A stretch of 9,650 nt of DNA from Alphaproteobacteria bacterium (GCA_005888425.1 VAZF01000003.1:1-9650), one strand, 5' to 3'. Positions 1 through 7,629 are shown, counted from the first letter of the stretch. Notes: generated by a model from the letters alone, not told the origin. Program-made: numbers and translations.

Positions 1-1617
1 GAAAAAGACCTCGACGGTTTGCCGCCGGTCGTGCAGCGCCCGGCTGAGGAATTCTTCCGGCATATCGAGAAAGGTAGCGACACCTACGCGACTTGGGCCG
101 GCGAGCTCTACCTCGAACGGCACCAGGGCACCTATACGACGCAGGGCCGGTCGAAGCGCTATAACCGCAAGCTGGAATTGGCGTTGCGCGAGCTGGAATT
201 CGCCGCGGCCATGGCAGCAGAGTTCGCCGGCGCGTCGTACCCGCACGCAGAGCTGGAGCGCATCTGGAAGGAGGTGCTGCTTTATCAGTTTCACGACATC
301 CTGCCGGGCTCCTCGATCACCCGCGTCTATGACGAGTCGCTGGCGCGCTATGCGGTCTTGACGCGCGAGGTCGAGGAACTGACGGCCGCGGCGGATGCGG
401 GATTGTGCCGGCAGATCGCTCGGTCGGACTCGGCCCGGCCGGTCGGCGTCATCAACAGCCTGTGCTGGGACCGCGCGGAATGGCTAAAGCTCAACGGGCG
501 CTGGATAAAGGCGAAGGTGCCGTCGCTCGGCTATGCGGTCGACGATGCAGCGGCAGGGTCGGCGTTCGATATGCCGATCGTTTCCGAGTCGCTGCTCGAA
601 AATGACACATTGCGGATCGCTTTCGACAAAAGCGGCGCGATCGTCTCGTGCTTTGACAAGGAGGCGGGGCGCGAGGCGCTCGCGCCTGGCACGCTCGGTA
701 ATGTCCTCGTCGTCTATCAGGACGACGGCGACGCCTGGGACATCCCGATGAACTACCGCGAGCGCGCGCCCAAGCGGCTGCGGCTGCACGCGACCGAGAT
801 CGTGCGGGACGGGCCCCGCGCCGCGCTATGCCATACCTATCGCATCGGCAATTCGACGCTGCGGCAGCAAGTTGTGCTGTTGGCCGGCAGCCGGCGGGTC
901 GATTTCGTGACAAGCGTCGACTGGCGCGAATCCGGAAAGATGTTGCGCACCAGCTTTGTGCCGGCGGTCCATGCAAACGAAGCGAATTGCGACATTCAGT
1001 TCGGCTCGATCCGCCGCCCGATGCATACCAACACGCCGGCCGATTGGGCTAAATTCGAGATCTGCGCCCATAAATGGATCGATATTTCCGATCGCGGCTA
1101 TGGGGTCGCGCTGTTGAACGATTGCAAATACGGCTACCGCGTGCAGGGCAACGTGCTCGACCTAAATCTGTTGCGCAGCCCCGGTCATCCCGATCCCGTC
1201 GCCGATCGCGCCGAGCACCAATTCACCTATGCGCTCTACCCACATGCGGGCGACCATGTCGCGGGCGGCGTCATGCGCGCCGGCTATGAGCTGAATGTGC
1301 CCTTGCGAGTGCTCGCCGATAGGCCCGGCGGCGGGAAGCTCGCGCCATCGGTCTCATGGTTTCGGATTAACGCGCCCGAGATCGTCATCGAAACCGTAAA
1401 GCAGGCCGAGGACGGGGAAGGGCTCATCGTGCGGCTCTATGAATCGGCCGGCGCTTCGACCCGCGCCGAGCTGGCCTGCGGCTTTGCGCTCGCCGAAGCG
1501 GCCGAGGCCAATCTGATCGAAGAGGAGCCGAAACCGCTGCATGTTTCCGGCGGCGGGCTGCGTCTCGAGTTCCGGCCGTTCGAGATCCGCACATTGCGCC
1601 TGAAACCGCGGCGCTGA
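1..1617 (+). CDS. GH38 alpha-mannosidase, C-terminal part (5' end outside window)
   Basis: The frame is open from the first base, so this is the last 538 codons or so of a longer gene; family members are usually 800-1000 residues or more. GH38 enzymes hydrolyse alpha-linked mannose using a bound zinc ion. The family signature is at 277-318 (LLYQFHDILPGSS): by family knowledge the QFHD histidine is a zinc ligand and the next Asp lies in the active site. Just before it is the conserved helical stretch around GTYTTQGRSKRYNR. The rest is the beta-rich middle and C-terminal domains. The HxD zinc motif and the nucleophile Asp lie upstream and cannot be checked. No secretion signal can be judged. 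A DUF2079 gene starts 58 bases downstream on the same strand. The family call is firm; the natural substrate (mannan, glycan or mannosylated metabolite) is unknown. Confidence 0.9.
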   Translation, partial: EKDLDGLPPVVQRPAEEFFRHIEKGSDTYATWAGELYLERHQGTYTTQGRSKRYNRKLELALRELEFAAAMAAEFAGASYPHAELERIWKEVLLYQFHDILPGSSITRVYDESLARYAVLTREVEELTAAADAGLCRQIARSDSARPVGVINSLCWDRAEWLKLNGRWIKAKVPSLGYAVDDAAAGSAFDMPIVSESLLENDTLRIAFDKSGAIVSCFDKEAGREALAPGTLGNVLVVYQDDGDAWDIPMNYRERAPKRLRLHATEIVRDGPRAALCHTYRIGNSTLRQQVVLLAGSRRVDFVTSVDWRESGKMLRTSFVPAVHANEANCDIQFGSIRRPMHTNTPADWAKFEICAHKWIDISDRGYGVALLNDCKYGYRVQGNVLDLNLLRSPGHPDPVADRAEHQFTYALYPHAGDHVAGGVMRAGYELNVPLRVLADRPGGGKLAPSVSWFRINAPEIVIETVKQAEDGEGLIVRLYESAGASTRAELACGFALAEAAEANLIEEEPKPLHVSGGGLRLEFRPFEIRTLRLKPRR

Positions 1618-1675
1618 GGCGCGGCATCAGCATCGTTAATTTTGCGGAAACGCCTCTGTGCTTCCCTGAGAAGCG

Positions 1676-3292
1676 ATGAGCACCGCGATCGATCTGGCCC
1701 GACGTGTCCTTGCCCGCGGCGGCGCCGGCATCGAACATGACGCGCCGCGCATCGGCCCGGCACACCTCGCCGCATGGCTGACCGAAGGCCGGGCGGTCGG
1801 TCGGCCCGTAGTAAGAGCCATGGCGCTGGCCGTCGGCATCGTCCCGTTCGCCGCCTACGCGACGCTGATCCTCTATCATTTCTACATCAGAGGCAGCTTT
1901 CTCTGGGATTCCGGCCTCTTGGCCTTCCTGATCGGCGCGAGCGATCCGCGGCTGCCCGTGCCGCCGATCATGGCCGATGGCAGCTTTTTCGCGATCCATG
2001 TCGCGCCGATCTTTGTCGCCCTGTCGCCGATCCGCTCGCTTCTGCCGCTGACGGGCCTGCAATTCTTCGCGCTGTTCAGCGGGCTGTGCCATGCGTTGCC
2101 CGCCCTGGCCGTGTTTTGGGTGCTCTATTCGGGATATCGGCTGCGCACACCGCTCGGGGTCGGCGTCGCGGCGGTTCTGGCGCTCGCGTTTTCATTCAAC
2201 GGGCTTGCTCTGGCCATCGCGCGCTATCCGCATTTCGAGATGCTGATCGTCGGCACGGCGCTGCTGTTCTTTGTCGCCTTGTTGCAGGGCCGCCTGGCCG
2301 TGGCCGCGATCTGTTTCGCGATCTGCCTCGCGACACGCGAGGATGCCGGGTTTCACCTGTTCGCGATCCTGTTTCTGCTGATCGGATTGAACCGGTGGCG
2401 CGGTATTGGCTGGCATGAGCAGCGGCATGAGATCGGTTTTGCGCTGTTCGCGCTCGCCTACAGCATCGGCGCGCTGATCCTGCAGCACGCGCTGTTCGAT
2501 CACCAATCGTCCTTTGCCCGGATCTATCTCGGCGAGCCGCCTTTTGGGAAGATCTCGCTCGCGCTCCTCCGCGAGCGGCTGCTGGGTTACCTGCAATACC
2601 GGACCTATATCGTGCTGCCGGCATTGATCGCGCTGTTCTGGGCGGTGCGGACCGGCAACCCCTATCTCGTGCTGGGCTATGCGGGGTTTCTGCCCTGGGC
2701 CGCCTTGCATCTCGTGGCCGAGAGCGACATCGCCGGCACCCTATCGGGTTATTATGCCTATCCCTTCCTGATCGCGAGCTTCTGGCCCTTGGTCGCTGTG
2801 CTCGTCGAGCGTCGGGGGCGCGCGCTGCCGAGCGGTGCGCTGCCGGCCGTGTTCGGCTTCGCGGCGGTGATCGGGGCGTCCTTCACCGCCCTTGGGTATC
2901 AGGCCAATCCCGGGCATATCGAACTGCCGGCCGGTTTTTGGTCAGCGCCCTCCTTGGCGCGCCAGGCGGCGACGGACAACGCGCTGGGGCAGATCGTGCA
3001 CGCCAAGACAACGCTCGGCTCGGTCATGGTCGATGGCAGCGTGCTCGGGCTTGTGCCGGACGGGTTTTCGAAGAGCGAGACCGTGTGGGAGAGCGGCGGC
3101 CGCTTGCCCGATACGGTCGTCTACTTCGCGGGCGCCTACGAATCCCAGGCGGCGCGTACCCTCGCCGCGAAGGCCAGCCTCGATCACCATTACGAGGCGC
3201 ATGGGACCGCGATCCGGCTCTGGAGCCGCCGCGCGGTGGACCCCGCTTCGCCGCTCGGCTCCGTACTCGCGCCGGCCGCGGCCAACGAATAA
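1676..3292 (+). CDS. DUF2079 multi-pass membrane protein (GT-C-like)
   Basis: A 538-residue integral membrane protein. A hydrophilic N-terminus of about 48 residues is followed by roughly ten hydrophobic segments between residues 50 and 405, then a soluble C-terminal domain (about 420-525). The DUF2079 family resembles GT-C glycosyltransferases, which move sugars from lipid-linked donors on the outer face of the membrane. Landmarks are an acidic motif after the first membrane segment (LWDSGLLAF, residues 76-84), YPHFEML (184-190), LATREDAGFHLF (218-229, the charged motif I recognise best) and YYAYPFL (359-365). The start at 1676 has a weak purine-rich GAGAAG just upstream. An internal ATG at 1820, directly before the first membrane segment, is an alternative. 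The upstream mannosidase hints at a shared sugar-related role, but this is inference; no donor or acceptor is known. Confidence 0.82.
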   Translation: MSTAIDLARRVLARGGAGIEHDAPRIGPAHLAAWLTEGRAVGRPVVRAMALAVGIVPFAAYATLILYHFYIRGSFLWDSGLLAFLIGASDPRLPVPPIMADGSFFAIHVAPIFVALSPIRSLLPLTGLQFFALFSGLCHALPALAVFWVLYSGYRLRTPLGVGVAAVLALAFSFNGLALAIARYPHFEMLIVGTALLFFVALLQGRLAVAAICFAICLATREDAGFHLFAILFLLIGLNRWRGIGWHEQRHEIGFALFALAYSIGALILQHALFDHQSSFARIYLGEPPFGKISLALLRERLLGYLQYRTYIVLPALIALFWAVRTGNPYLVLGYAGFLPWAALHLVAESDIAGTLSGYYAYPFLIASFWPLVAVLVERRGRALPSGALPAVFGFAAVIGASFTALGYQANPGHIELPAGFWSAPSLARQAATDNALGQIVHAKTTLGSVMVDGSVLGLVPDGFSKSETVWESGGRLPDTVVYFAGAYESQAARTLAAKASLDHHYEAHGTAIRLWSRRAVDPASPLGSVLAPAAANE

Positions 3293-3405
3293 CCTCCGCT
3301 CCGGAATCGCGGGGCACCGCCGGTTACGCTTGAGAGCGCTGCCGTGACACCCCATCCTTAGACCTGTATGTGACAGCCGGCGGCCCCAGGAAAGCCGCGC
3401 GGCCG

Positions 3406-3409
3406 GGAG
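3406..3409 (+). promoter_or_regulatory. Ribosome binding site supporting the hisS start at 3421
   Basis: GGAG lies 11 bases before the ATG at 3421. It favours that start over the in-frame GTG at 3370, which would add 17 residues (rich in Gly, Pro, Arg) that do not resemble any HisRS N-terminus. The spacing is slightly long. Confidence 0.45.
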
Positions 3410-3420
3410 TGTTTTCGTCG

Positions 3421-4668
3421 ATGCCAGAATTGCAGCCGGCGCGCGGCACGCAGGATCTCCTGCCCGAGACGATGCGCCGCCATCGCCGGGTCAGCGATAC
3501 CGCGCGCGAGCAGGCGCGGCTTTACGGGTTTGCCGAGATCGCGACGCCGGTTTTCGAATTTACCGAGGTCTTTGCGCGGCCGATCGGCGAGCACACCGAC
3601 ATTGTCGCGAAGGAGATGTACACCTTCAACGATCGCGGCGGCGAAGAGATCACATTGCGGCCGGAGAACACCGCCGGGGTCGTCCGCGCGGTCCTGTCGA
3701 ACGGGCTGACGCAATCGACGCCGCTCAAATTTTTCTATTCCGGCCCGATGTTCCGCTATGAGCGGCCGCAAAAGGGGCGTTTCCGCCAGTTTCATCAGAT
3801 CGGCGTCGAGCTGTTGGGCGTCGCGCAGCCGCAGGCCGATATCGAGGTCATCGCGCTCGGGCACCGCATCCTGCAGGCGCTCGGCATCGGAAACCGGGTG
3901 ACGCTCGACATCAACACACTTGGCGATCCCGAGAGCCGCGCGCGCTACCGGGGCGCGCTGGTCGATTATTACACGCAGCATCGCGCCGAACTGTCGGAGG
4001 ACAGCCAGCGCCGCCTCGACAGCAATCCGCTGCGCATCCTCGATTCGAAGGATCCCGGCGACATCGGGATCAACGGCAGCGCGCCCGCTTTTGGCCTCTA
4101 TTTGAACGAGCCGTCGCGCGAGTTCTTTGCGCGGGTGAAGGACGGGTTGGGCTTGCTCGGCATCGAATGCCGCGAGAACCCGCGGCTGGTGCGCGGGCTC
4201 GACTATTACACGCACACCGTTTTCGAGTTCGTCACGACCGATCTCGGCGCGCAGGGGACCGTGCTGGCGGGCGGGCGCTATGACGGGCTCGTCGAGGTCA
4301 TGGGTGGGCCGGCGATGCCGGGGGTCGGCTGGGCCGCCGGTATCGAGCGGCTCGCGATGCTGATCGGTGAGCCGCCGGCGCTGGCGCGGCCGATCGCGCT
4401 GGTGCCGCTCGGCGAGGCGGCCGAGCGCGCCGCGCTGAAGCTCGGCGAGGCCTTGCGCGACGCCGGGCTTGTCGTCGAGCTGACCTACAGTGGCAATCTG
4501 CAGCGCCGCATGCGGCGGGCCGACCGGATTGGCGCCCGCGCCGCGGTGCTGATCGGCGACAACGAGTTGGCGCAGAATGCGGCGACATTGCGCGACCTCG
4601 ACAGCGGCGCGCAGGAGCTGGTGCCGCTCGGCGACTTGCCGGCGCGCCTCAAAGCGCTTGCGGGCTGA
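3421..4668 (+). CDS. hisS: Histidyl-tRNA synthetase
   Basis: Cytoplasmic class II aminoacyl-tRNA synthetase that charges tRNA-His with histidine using ATP. At 415 residues it is close to the E. coli enzyme (424). Visible landmarks: N-terminal ARGTQDLLP (7-15); ITLRPENTAGVVRA (77-90); motif 2 FRYERPQKGRFRQFHQ (111-126), which binds ATP and the acceptor end; the histidine-binding RGLDYYT (258-264), whose Arg is the catalytic arginine; GGRYDGL (284-290); motif 3 GVGWAAGIERL (301-311). The C-terminal 90 residues form the anticodon-binding domain. It is the canonical bacterial type and lacks the long insertions and the altered motif 2 (FRNEKPGPGRFRQF) of rhizobial HisRS. prfA follows after 11 bases, so the two are probably co-transcribed. 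The upstream gap (3293-3420) must hold the promoter, but I see no convincing -35/-10 pair there. Confidence 0.97.
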   Translation: MPELQPARGTQDLLPETMRRHRRVSDTAREQARLYGFAEIATPVFEFTEVFARPIGEHTDIVAKEMYTFNDRGGEEITLRPENTAGVVRAVLSNGLTQSTPLKFFYSGPMFRYERPQKGRFRQFHQIGVELLGVAQPQADIEVIALGHRILQALGIGNRVTLDINTLGDPESRARYRGALVDYYTQHRAELSEDSQRRLDSNPLRILDSKDPGDIGINGSAPAFGLYLNEPSREFFARVKDGLGLLGIECRENPRLVRGLDYYTHTVFEFVTTDLGAQGTVLAGGRYDGLVEVMGGPAMPGVGWAAGIERLAMLIGEPPALARPIALVPLGEAAERAALKLGEALRDAGLVVELTYSGNLQRRMRRADRIGARAAVLIGDNELAQNAATLRDLDSGAQELVPLGDLPARLKALAG

Positions 4669-4672
4669 GGGA
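4667..4672 (+). promoter_or_regulatory. prfA ribosome binding site overlapping the hisS stop codon
   Basis: GAGGGA overlaps the last two bases of the hisS TGA stop, with the GAGG core ending 9 bases before the prfA ATG at 4680. This placement fits translational coupling: ribosomes finishing hisS are positioned to start prfA. The coupling itself is inferred. Confidence 0.55.
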
Positions 4673-4679
4673 CACCGGC

Positions 4680-5759
4680 ATGGAACCTGCGCTCGAAGCG
4701 CGTCTCGACGAGCTCGTGCGGCGCCGCAACGAACTCAGCCATTCGCTTTCGGGCGGCGCGCTGACCGGCGGCGATTTCGTCAAGTTTTCCAAGGAATACA
4801 GTGAGCTGTCGCCGATCGTCGAGGGTATCGAGGCCTTGCGCCGCGCCCAAGGCGAACTGGCCGCCGCCGAAGAGATGGCCAAGGCGGATGCCGATCCCGA
4901 ATTGAAGGCGCTCGCCGAAGATGAAATGCGCAGCATCAAGCAGCGCCTCCCCGAATTGGAGGCGCAGGTCAGGACGGCGCTGTTGCCGCGCGACGAGGAT
5001 GACGAGCGCAACGCCATCCTCGAAGTGCGCGCCGGGACGGGGGGCGAAGAAGCCGCCTTGTTTGCGGCTGAGCTTTTTAGGATGTACCAGCGCTATGCGA
5101 CGCTGAAGGGCTGGCGCTTCGAGCTGCTCGACCTGTCCGACACGGGACTCGGCGGTGTCAAGGAGGCCGCCGCCTCGATCACCGGGCGCAATGTCTTTGC
5201 CCGCCTCAAATTCGAATCCGGCGTCCACCGCGTGCAGCGGGTGCCCGAGACCGAAGCCTCGGGCCGCATCCACACCTCGGCCGCAACCGTCGCGGTGTTG
5301 CCGGAAGCCGAGGAGGTCGACATCCAGATCGACGACAAGGATCTGCGCATCGACGTGTTCCGCTCCTCGGGGCCGGGCGGCCAATCGGTCAACACGACCG
5401 ACAGCGCGGTCAGGATCACGCATCTGCCGACCGGGCTCGTCGTCATTCAGCAGGACGAGAAATCGCAGCACAAGAACAAGGCGCGCGCCTTGAAGGTGTT
5501 GCGCGCCCGGCTCTACGAGGCGGAGCGGCAGGCGCTGGCGGCGACGCGCGCCGCCGACCGCAAGAGCCAGGTCGGCTCGGGCGACCGCTCCGAGCGCATC
5601 CGCACCTACAATTTCCCGCAGGGGCGGGTGACCGACCACCGCATCAACCTGACGCTTCACAAGATCGACAAGATCCTGTCGGGCGAGGCGCTCGACGAGA
5701 TCGTCGATGCGCTCTCCGCCGCCGACCGCGCCCAGAAGCTCTCGATGGTGGCCGCCTAA
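4680..5759 (+). CDS. prfA: Peptide chain release factor 1
   Basis: Releases the finished protein from the ribosome at UAA and UAG stop codons. The length of 359 residues matches the family (E. coli 360). An N-terminal coiled domain covers about 1-100. The stop-codon reading tripeptide of the PxT type is PET at 189-191, the RF1 rather than RF2 form, inside HRVQRVPETEASGRIHTSA. The catalytic GGQ is at 233-235 in SSGPGGQSVNTTDSA; the Gln inserts into the peptidyl transferase centre. QHKNKARAL and the C-terminal VTDHRINLTL segment are also typical. The gene lies 11 bases after hisS and its TAA is immediately followed by the ATG of prmC, whose product methylates the GGQ glutamine. Substrate and modifying enzyme are therefore made from neighbouring genes. 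Confidence 0.98.
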   Translation: MEPALEARLDELVRRRNELSHSLSGGALTGGDFVKFSKEYSELSPIVEGIEALRRAQGELAAAEEMAKADADPELKALAEDEMRSIKQRLPELEAQVRTALLPRDEDDERNAILEVRAGTGGEEAALFAAELFRMYQRYATLKGWRFELLDLSDTGLGGVKEAAASITGRNVFARLKFESGVHRVQRVPETEASGRIHTSAATVAVLPEAEEVDIQIDDKDLRIDVFRSSGPGGQSVNTTDSAVRITHLPTGLVVIQQDEKSQHKNKARALKVLRARLYEAERQALAATRAADRKSQVGSGDRSERIRTYNFPQGRVTDHRINLTLHKIDKILSGEALDEIVDALSAADRAQKLSMVAA

Positions 5760-6755
5760 ATGGGTCTAGCGAATGAATCGGGAAGCCCCCGTGGCCGGAC
5801 TCGTTCCGGCCACCCACGTCTTCGAACGTCTCAGTCATCGGCAGAACAAGACGTGGATGCCCGGGACAAGCCCGGGCACGGGGAACTGGGTGATCAGGGT
5901 TTAGGGGGGACGGTCGGGGAGGCGCTGGACGAGACGGCGGCGGCGCTTGCGGCGGCGGGGATCGATGAGCCGCGGCGGCAGGCGCGGCGGATCATGGTCG
6001 CGGCGCTCGGCCTGTCGCCGGCGGAAGTGTTTGCGCATCCCCACCGCCGGCTGGATCGCGAGGAGCATGCCCGCATCCAGGCGATGGTACGGCGGGTGGC
6101 GGCGCACGAGCCCCTGAGCCGGATCACGGGGCATCGCGAATTCTGGGGGCGCGATTTCGTCCTGTCACGCGACACGCTCGACCCGCGCCCGGAAACCGAG
6201 ACGGTGGTCGAGGCGGTGCTGGCGCGGCTGACCGACCGGGAACAACCCTATCGTTTCCTCGATCTCGGCACCGGCAGCGGCTGTCTGTTGCTGGCGCTGC
6301 TCTCCGAGTACCCGCAGGCAAGCGGGATCGGCGTCGATGTCGCGTACGGCGCGGCGATAACGGCACGGCACAACGCGGCGCGGCTCGGCCTCGGCGAGCG
6401 CGCGTCATTCGTCGCCGGGGATTGGGGCGCGGGTTTGGCCGGTGGATTCGACGCCGTTGTCGCGAACCCGCCTTATATCGCGACGGCCGATCTCGCGGCG
6501 CTGATGCCGGAAGTGCGCGACCACGATCCGCGCCGGGCGCTCGATGGCGGCGCGGACGGACTGGCGGCCTATCGTGCGATCGCGCGGGATCTCCCGCGGC
6601 TCCTCGTGCCGGGCGGGCTCTTGGCGGCGGAGATCGGCCTGGGGCAAGCCGATTCGGTCGCGGAAATCATTATAGCGGGGGGCCTTGCGGTCGAGCGGGT
6701 CGCTCCCGATCTTGCAGGGATAGCGCGGGTCGTCCTCGCATGCCGCCTGGGCTGA
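5760..6755 (+). CDS. prmC: Release factor glutamine methyltransferase with repeat-derived N-terminal extension
   Basis: AdoMet-dependent enzyme that methylates the Gln of the GGQ motif in release factors, here probably the product of the gene just upstream. Numbered from the ATG at 5760 (331 residues): helical N-terminal domain from about 52 to 120; HREFWGRDF (125-133); DPRPETE (141-147); AdoMet motif I FLDLGTGSG (166-174); the hallmark NPPY (236-239), which binds the substrate Gln. E. coli PrmC is 277 residues; the surplus is about 50 residues at the front, residues 10-40 of which are translated from the palindromic element at 5791-5878. No ATG, GTG or TTG lies in frame between that element and the conserved domain. 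The only later candidates are a GTG at 5853, still inside the element, and an ATG at 5994, which would delete part of the domain. Some of the element therefore seems to be translated whichever start is used. No clear ribosome binding site is visible; coupling to prfA through the adjoining TAA-ATG is likely. Confidence 0.93.
   Translation: MGLANESGSPRGRTRSGHPRLRTSQSSAEQDVDARDKPGHGELGDQGLGGTVGEALDETAAALAAAGIDEPRRQARRIMVAALGLSPAEVFAHPHRRLDREEHARIQAMVRRVAAHEPLSRITGHREFWGRDFVLSRDTLDPRPETETVVEAVLARLTDREQPYRFLDLGTGSGCLLLALLSEYPQASGIGVDVAYGAAITARHNAARLGLGERASFVAGDWGAGLAGGFDAVVANPPYIATADLAALMPEVRDHDPRRALDGGADGLAAYRAIARDLPRLLVPGGLLAAEIGLGQADSVAEIIIAGGLAVERVAPDLAGIARVVLACRLG
5791..5878. repeat. Three-hairpin interspersed palindromic element inside the prmC 5' end
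   Basis: Three perfect inverted repeats lie in a row. A 9-bp stem GTGGCCGGA/TCCGGCCAC (5791-5799 with 5805-5813) has a 5-base loop. A 9-bp stem CCACGTCTT/AAGACGTGG (5814-5822 with 5848-5856) has a 25-base loop. An 8-bp stem TGCCCGGG/CCCGGGCA (5858-5865 with 5871-5878) has the loop ACAAG. The last part, read as DARDKPGH, is a sequence I recognise from repeats scattered through alphaproteobacterial genomes, normally between genes. Here it lies in frame with prmC with no stop codon. Family membership is from memory; a genome-wide copy count would settle it. Confidence 0.8.
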
Positions 6756-6818
6756 GATCGAGCCCGCCATTTGGACTCGGCGCCGCAACGGGATCGGCGA
6801 TAACCAAGAAAAAGGGTT

Positions 6819-6850
6819 GGAATAGCCGCCCGTCCCGACTAGGCTATCCC
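6819..6850. repeat. Imperfect inverted repeat upstream of the DUF4167 gene
   Basis: The arms GGAATAGCC (6819-6827) and GGCTATCCC (6842-6850) pair over 9 bases with one mismatch around a 14-base loop. No T-run follows on the plus strand, so it is not a standard terminator for the prmC operon. It lies in the 217-base gap (6756-6972) that should hold the DUF4167 promoter; a weak TTGGAA...TAGGCT pair (6817-6822 and 6840-6845, 17-base spacer) overlaps it. Nothing else recognisable is in the gap. Confidence 0.3.
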
Positions 6851-6972
6851 TCGCTGGGGAGCTTCGCGACGCACGCGCTTGCAGACGCAACATCGGCCGC
6901 CGCCTTAGGCTAAGCCGCAGCGCTCCCACTGGACCCAAAGTCCCGGTGTTTAATCGCGATCAGACAGGTGTC

Positions 6973-7533
6973 ATGAGGCCAGGACAAAAGAACCGATCAC
7001 GCGGCCGCAACGGCGGCGGCATGCCGCATCACAACCGCGGCGGCGGCGGCGGGGGAGGACCACGCCCGCCCCACCGCTCCCAGAGCTTTGAGAGCAACGG
7101 GCCGAGCGTCAAGATACGCGGCAACGCGTATCAGGTGTTCGAGCGCTATATCGCGATGGCGCGGGAGGCGCAGACGAGCGGCGACCGCGTCGCGGCGGAA
7201 AACCTCTATCAGCACGCCGAGCATTATTTCCGCATCATGAATGCGCAGGGCGACGGGCAGCAGCACGGCCAGCCGCGCCCGACAACGCCGGCCGACCTCG
7301 ACATGAATGCCGGCGACGGCCAAGGGGATGGCCAGGGCGATGGCCAGGGCGATGGGCAGCAGCGCGAGGACGAGGAGGGGCGGGTTCCGCCGGTGCAGGT
7401 TCAGGTGCACACGCCGCAGCCACCCCTCAGCGACGAGCAGCCGCCCTATCGCGATGAGCAGCGGTCTTACCGCGACCGCGATGAGCAGCCGCCCTATAAT
7501 CCGCCGCCTTACGAGCCGCCCCGCTCGTACTGA
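6973..7533 (+). CDS. DUF4167 domain protein with Gly/Arg-rich head and repeat tail
   Basis: 186 residues from the ATG at 6973. This start gives MRPGQKNRSRGR, matching the usual MR-GQ-N-RGR opening of the family; a GTG at 6946 would add nine residues and is less likely. Residues 4-31 are basic and glycine-rich (RSRGRNGGG, then NRGGGGGGG), resembling RGG-type nucleic-acid-binding tails. The conserved DUF4167 core is about 38-90 (PSVKIRGNAYQVFERYIAMA and AAENLYQHAEHYFRIMN) and looks helical. The tail is low complexity: four GDGQ units, then acidic and Pro/Tyr-rich sequence with DEQPPY twice. The function of the family is unknown; RNA or ribosome association is only an inference from composition and the translation-gene neighbourhood. 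From memory, this position next to prfA-prmC is conserved in many alphaproteobacteria. Confidence 0.88.
   Translation: MRPGQKNRSRGRNGGGMPHHNRGGGGGGGPRPPHRSQSFESNGPSVKIRGNAYQVFERYIAMAREAQTSGDRVAAENLYQHAEHYFRIMNAQGDGQQHGQPRPTTPADLDMNAGDGQGDGQGDGQGDGQQREDEEGRVPPVQVQVHTPQPPLSDEQPPYRDEQRSYRDRDEQPPYNPPPYEPPRSY
7312..7359 (+). repeat. Four 12-bp tandem copies encoding GDGQ
   Basis: The units begin at 7312, 7324, 7336 and 7348, each close to GGCGATGGCCAG and differing at one to three positions. The 12-base period keeps frame, so copy number could vary between strains without breaking the DUF4167 gene. A second, spaced repeat in the same gene is the identical 15-mer GAGCAGCCGCCCTAT at 7435-7449 and 7483-7497. 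Confidence 0.85.
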
Positions 7534-7545
7534 TCAGACCGGCCG

Positions 7546-7557
7546 GACGGTACCGTC
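7546..7557. repeat. Perfect 12-bp palindrome after the DUF4167 stop
   Basis: GACGGTACCGTC is a perfect palindrome 12 bases past the stop codon at 7533, in the 152-base gap between two convergent genes. It has no loop and no T-run, so it is not a terminator. It could be a protein-binding site or chance in a GC-rich sequence. Confidence 0.2.
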
Positions 7558-7629
7558 GCGGCGCGACCCGATGTGCAGGCCCCCTCGCGACCGAAGGATC
7601 GAGGCATCCGCAGTCCTTTTCCGAATCGG

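Noticed and set aside
3330..3358. TTGAGA in the hisS upstream gap as a promoter
   Set aside because: The base at the expected -10 position reads CATCCT, a poor match; not convincing enough to list.
3370..3420. GTG start for hisS adding 17 residues
   Set aside because: The extra residues do not resemble HisRS, and the ATG at 3421 has GGAG upstream and the usual family N-terminus.
3358..4215. Long open frame of 285 codons on the minus strand opposite hisS
   Set aside because: GC-rich codon shadow of a certain hisS; its translation resembles no known family and it has no ribosome binding site.
4485..5660. Open frame of 391 codons on the minus strand opposite prfA and the end of hisS
   Set aside because: It spans two genes that are certain on the plus strand; codon-bias shadow only.
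6405..6938. Minus-strand open frame across the end of prmC and the following gap
   Set aside because: Overlaps the conserved NPPY half of prmC; no recognisable domain. I also considered it as a gene for the 6756-6972 gap, but most of it is inside prmC.
7312..7359. Tandem repeats considered as a CRISPR-like array
   Set aside because: The units abut with no spacers and encode GDGQ in frame; it is a coding minisatellite.
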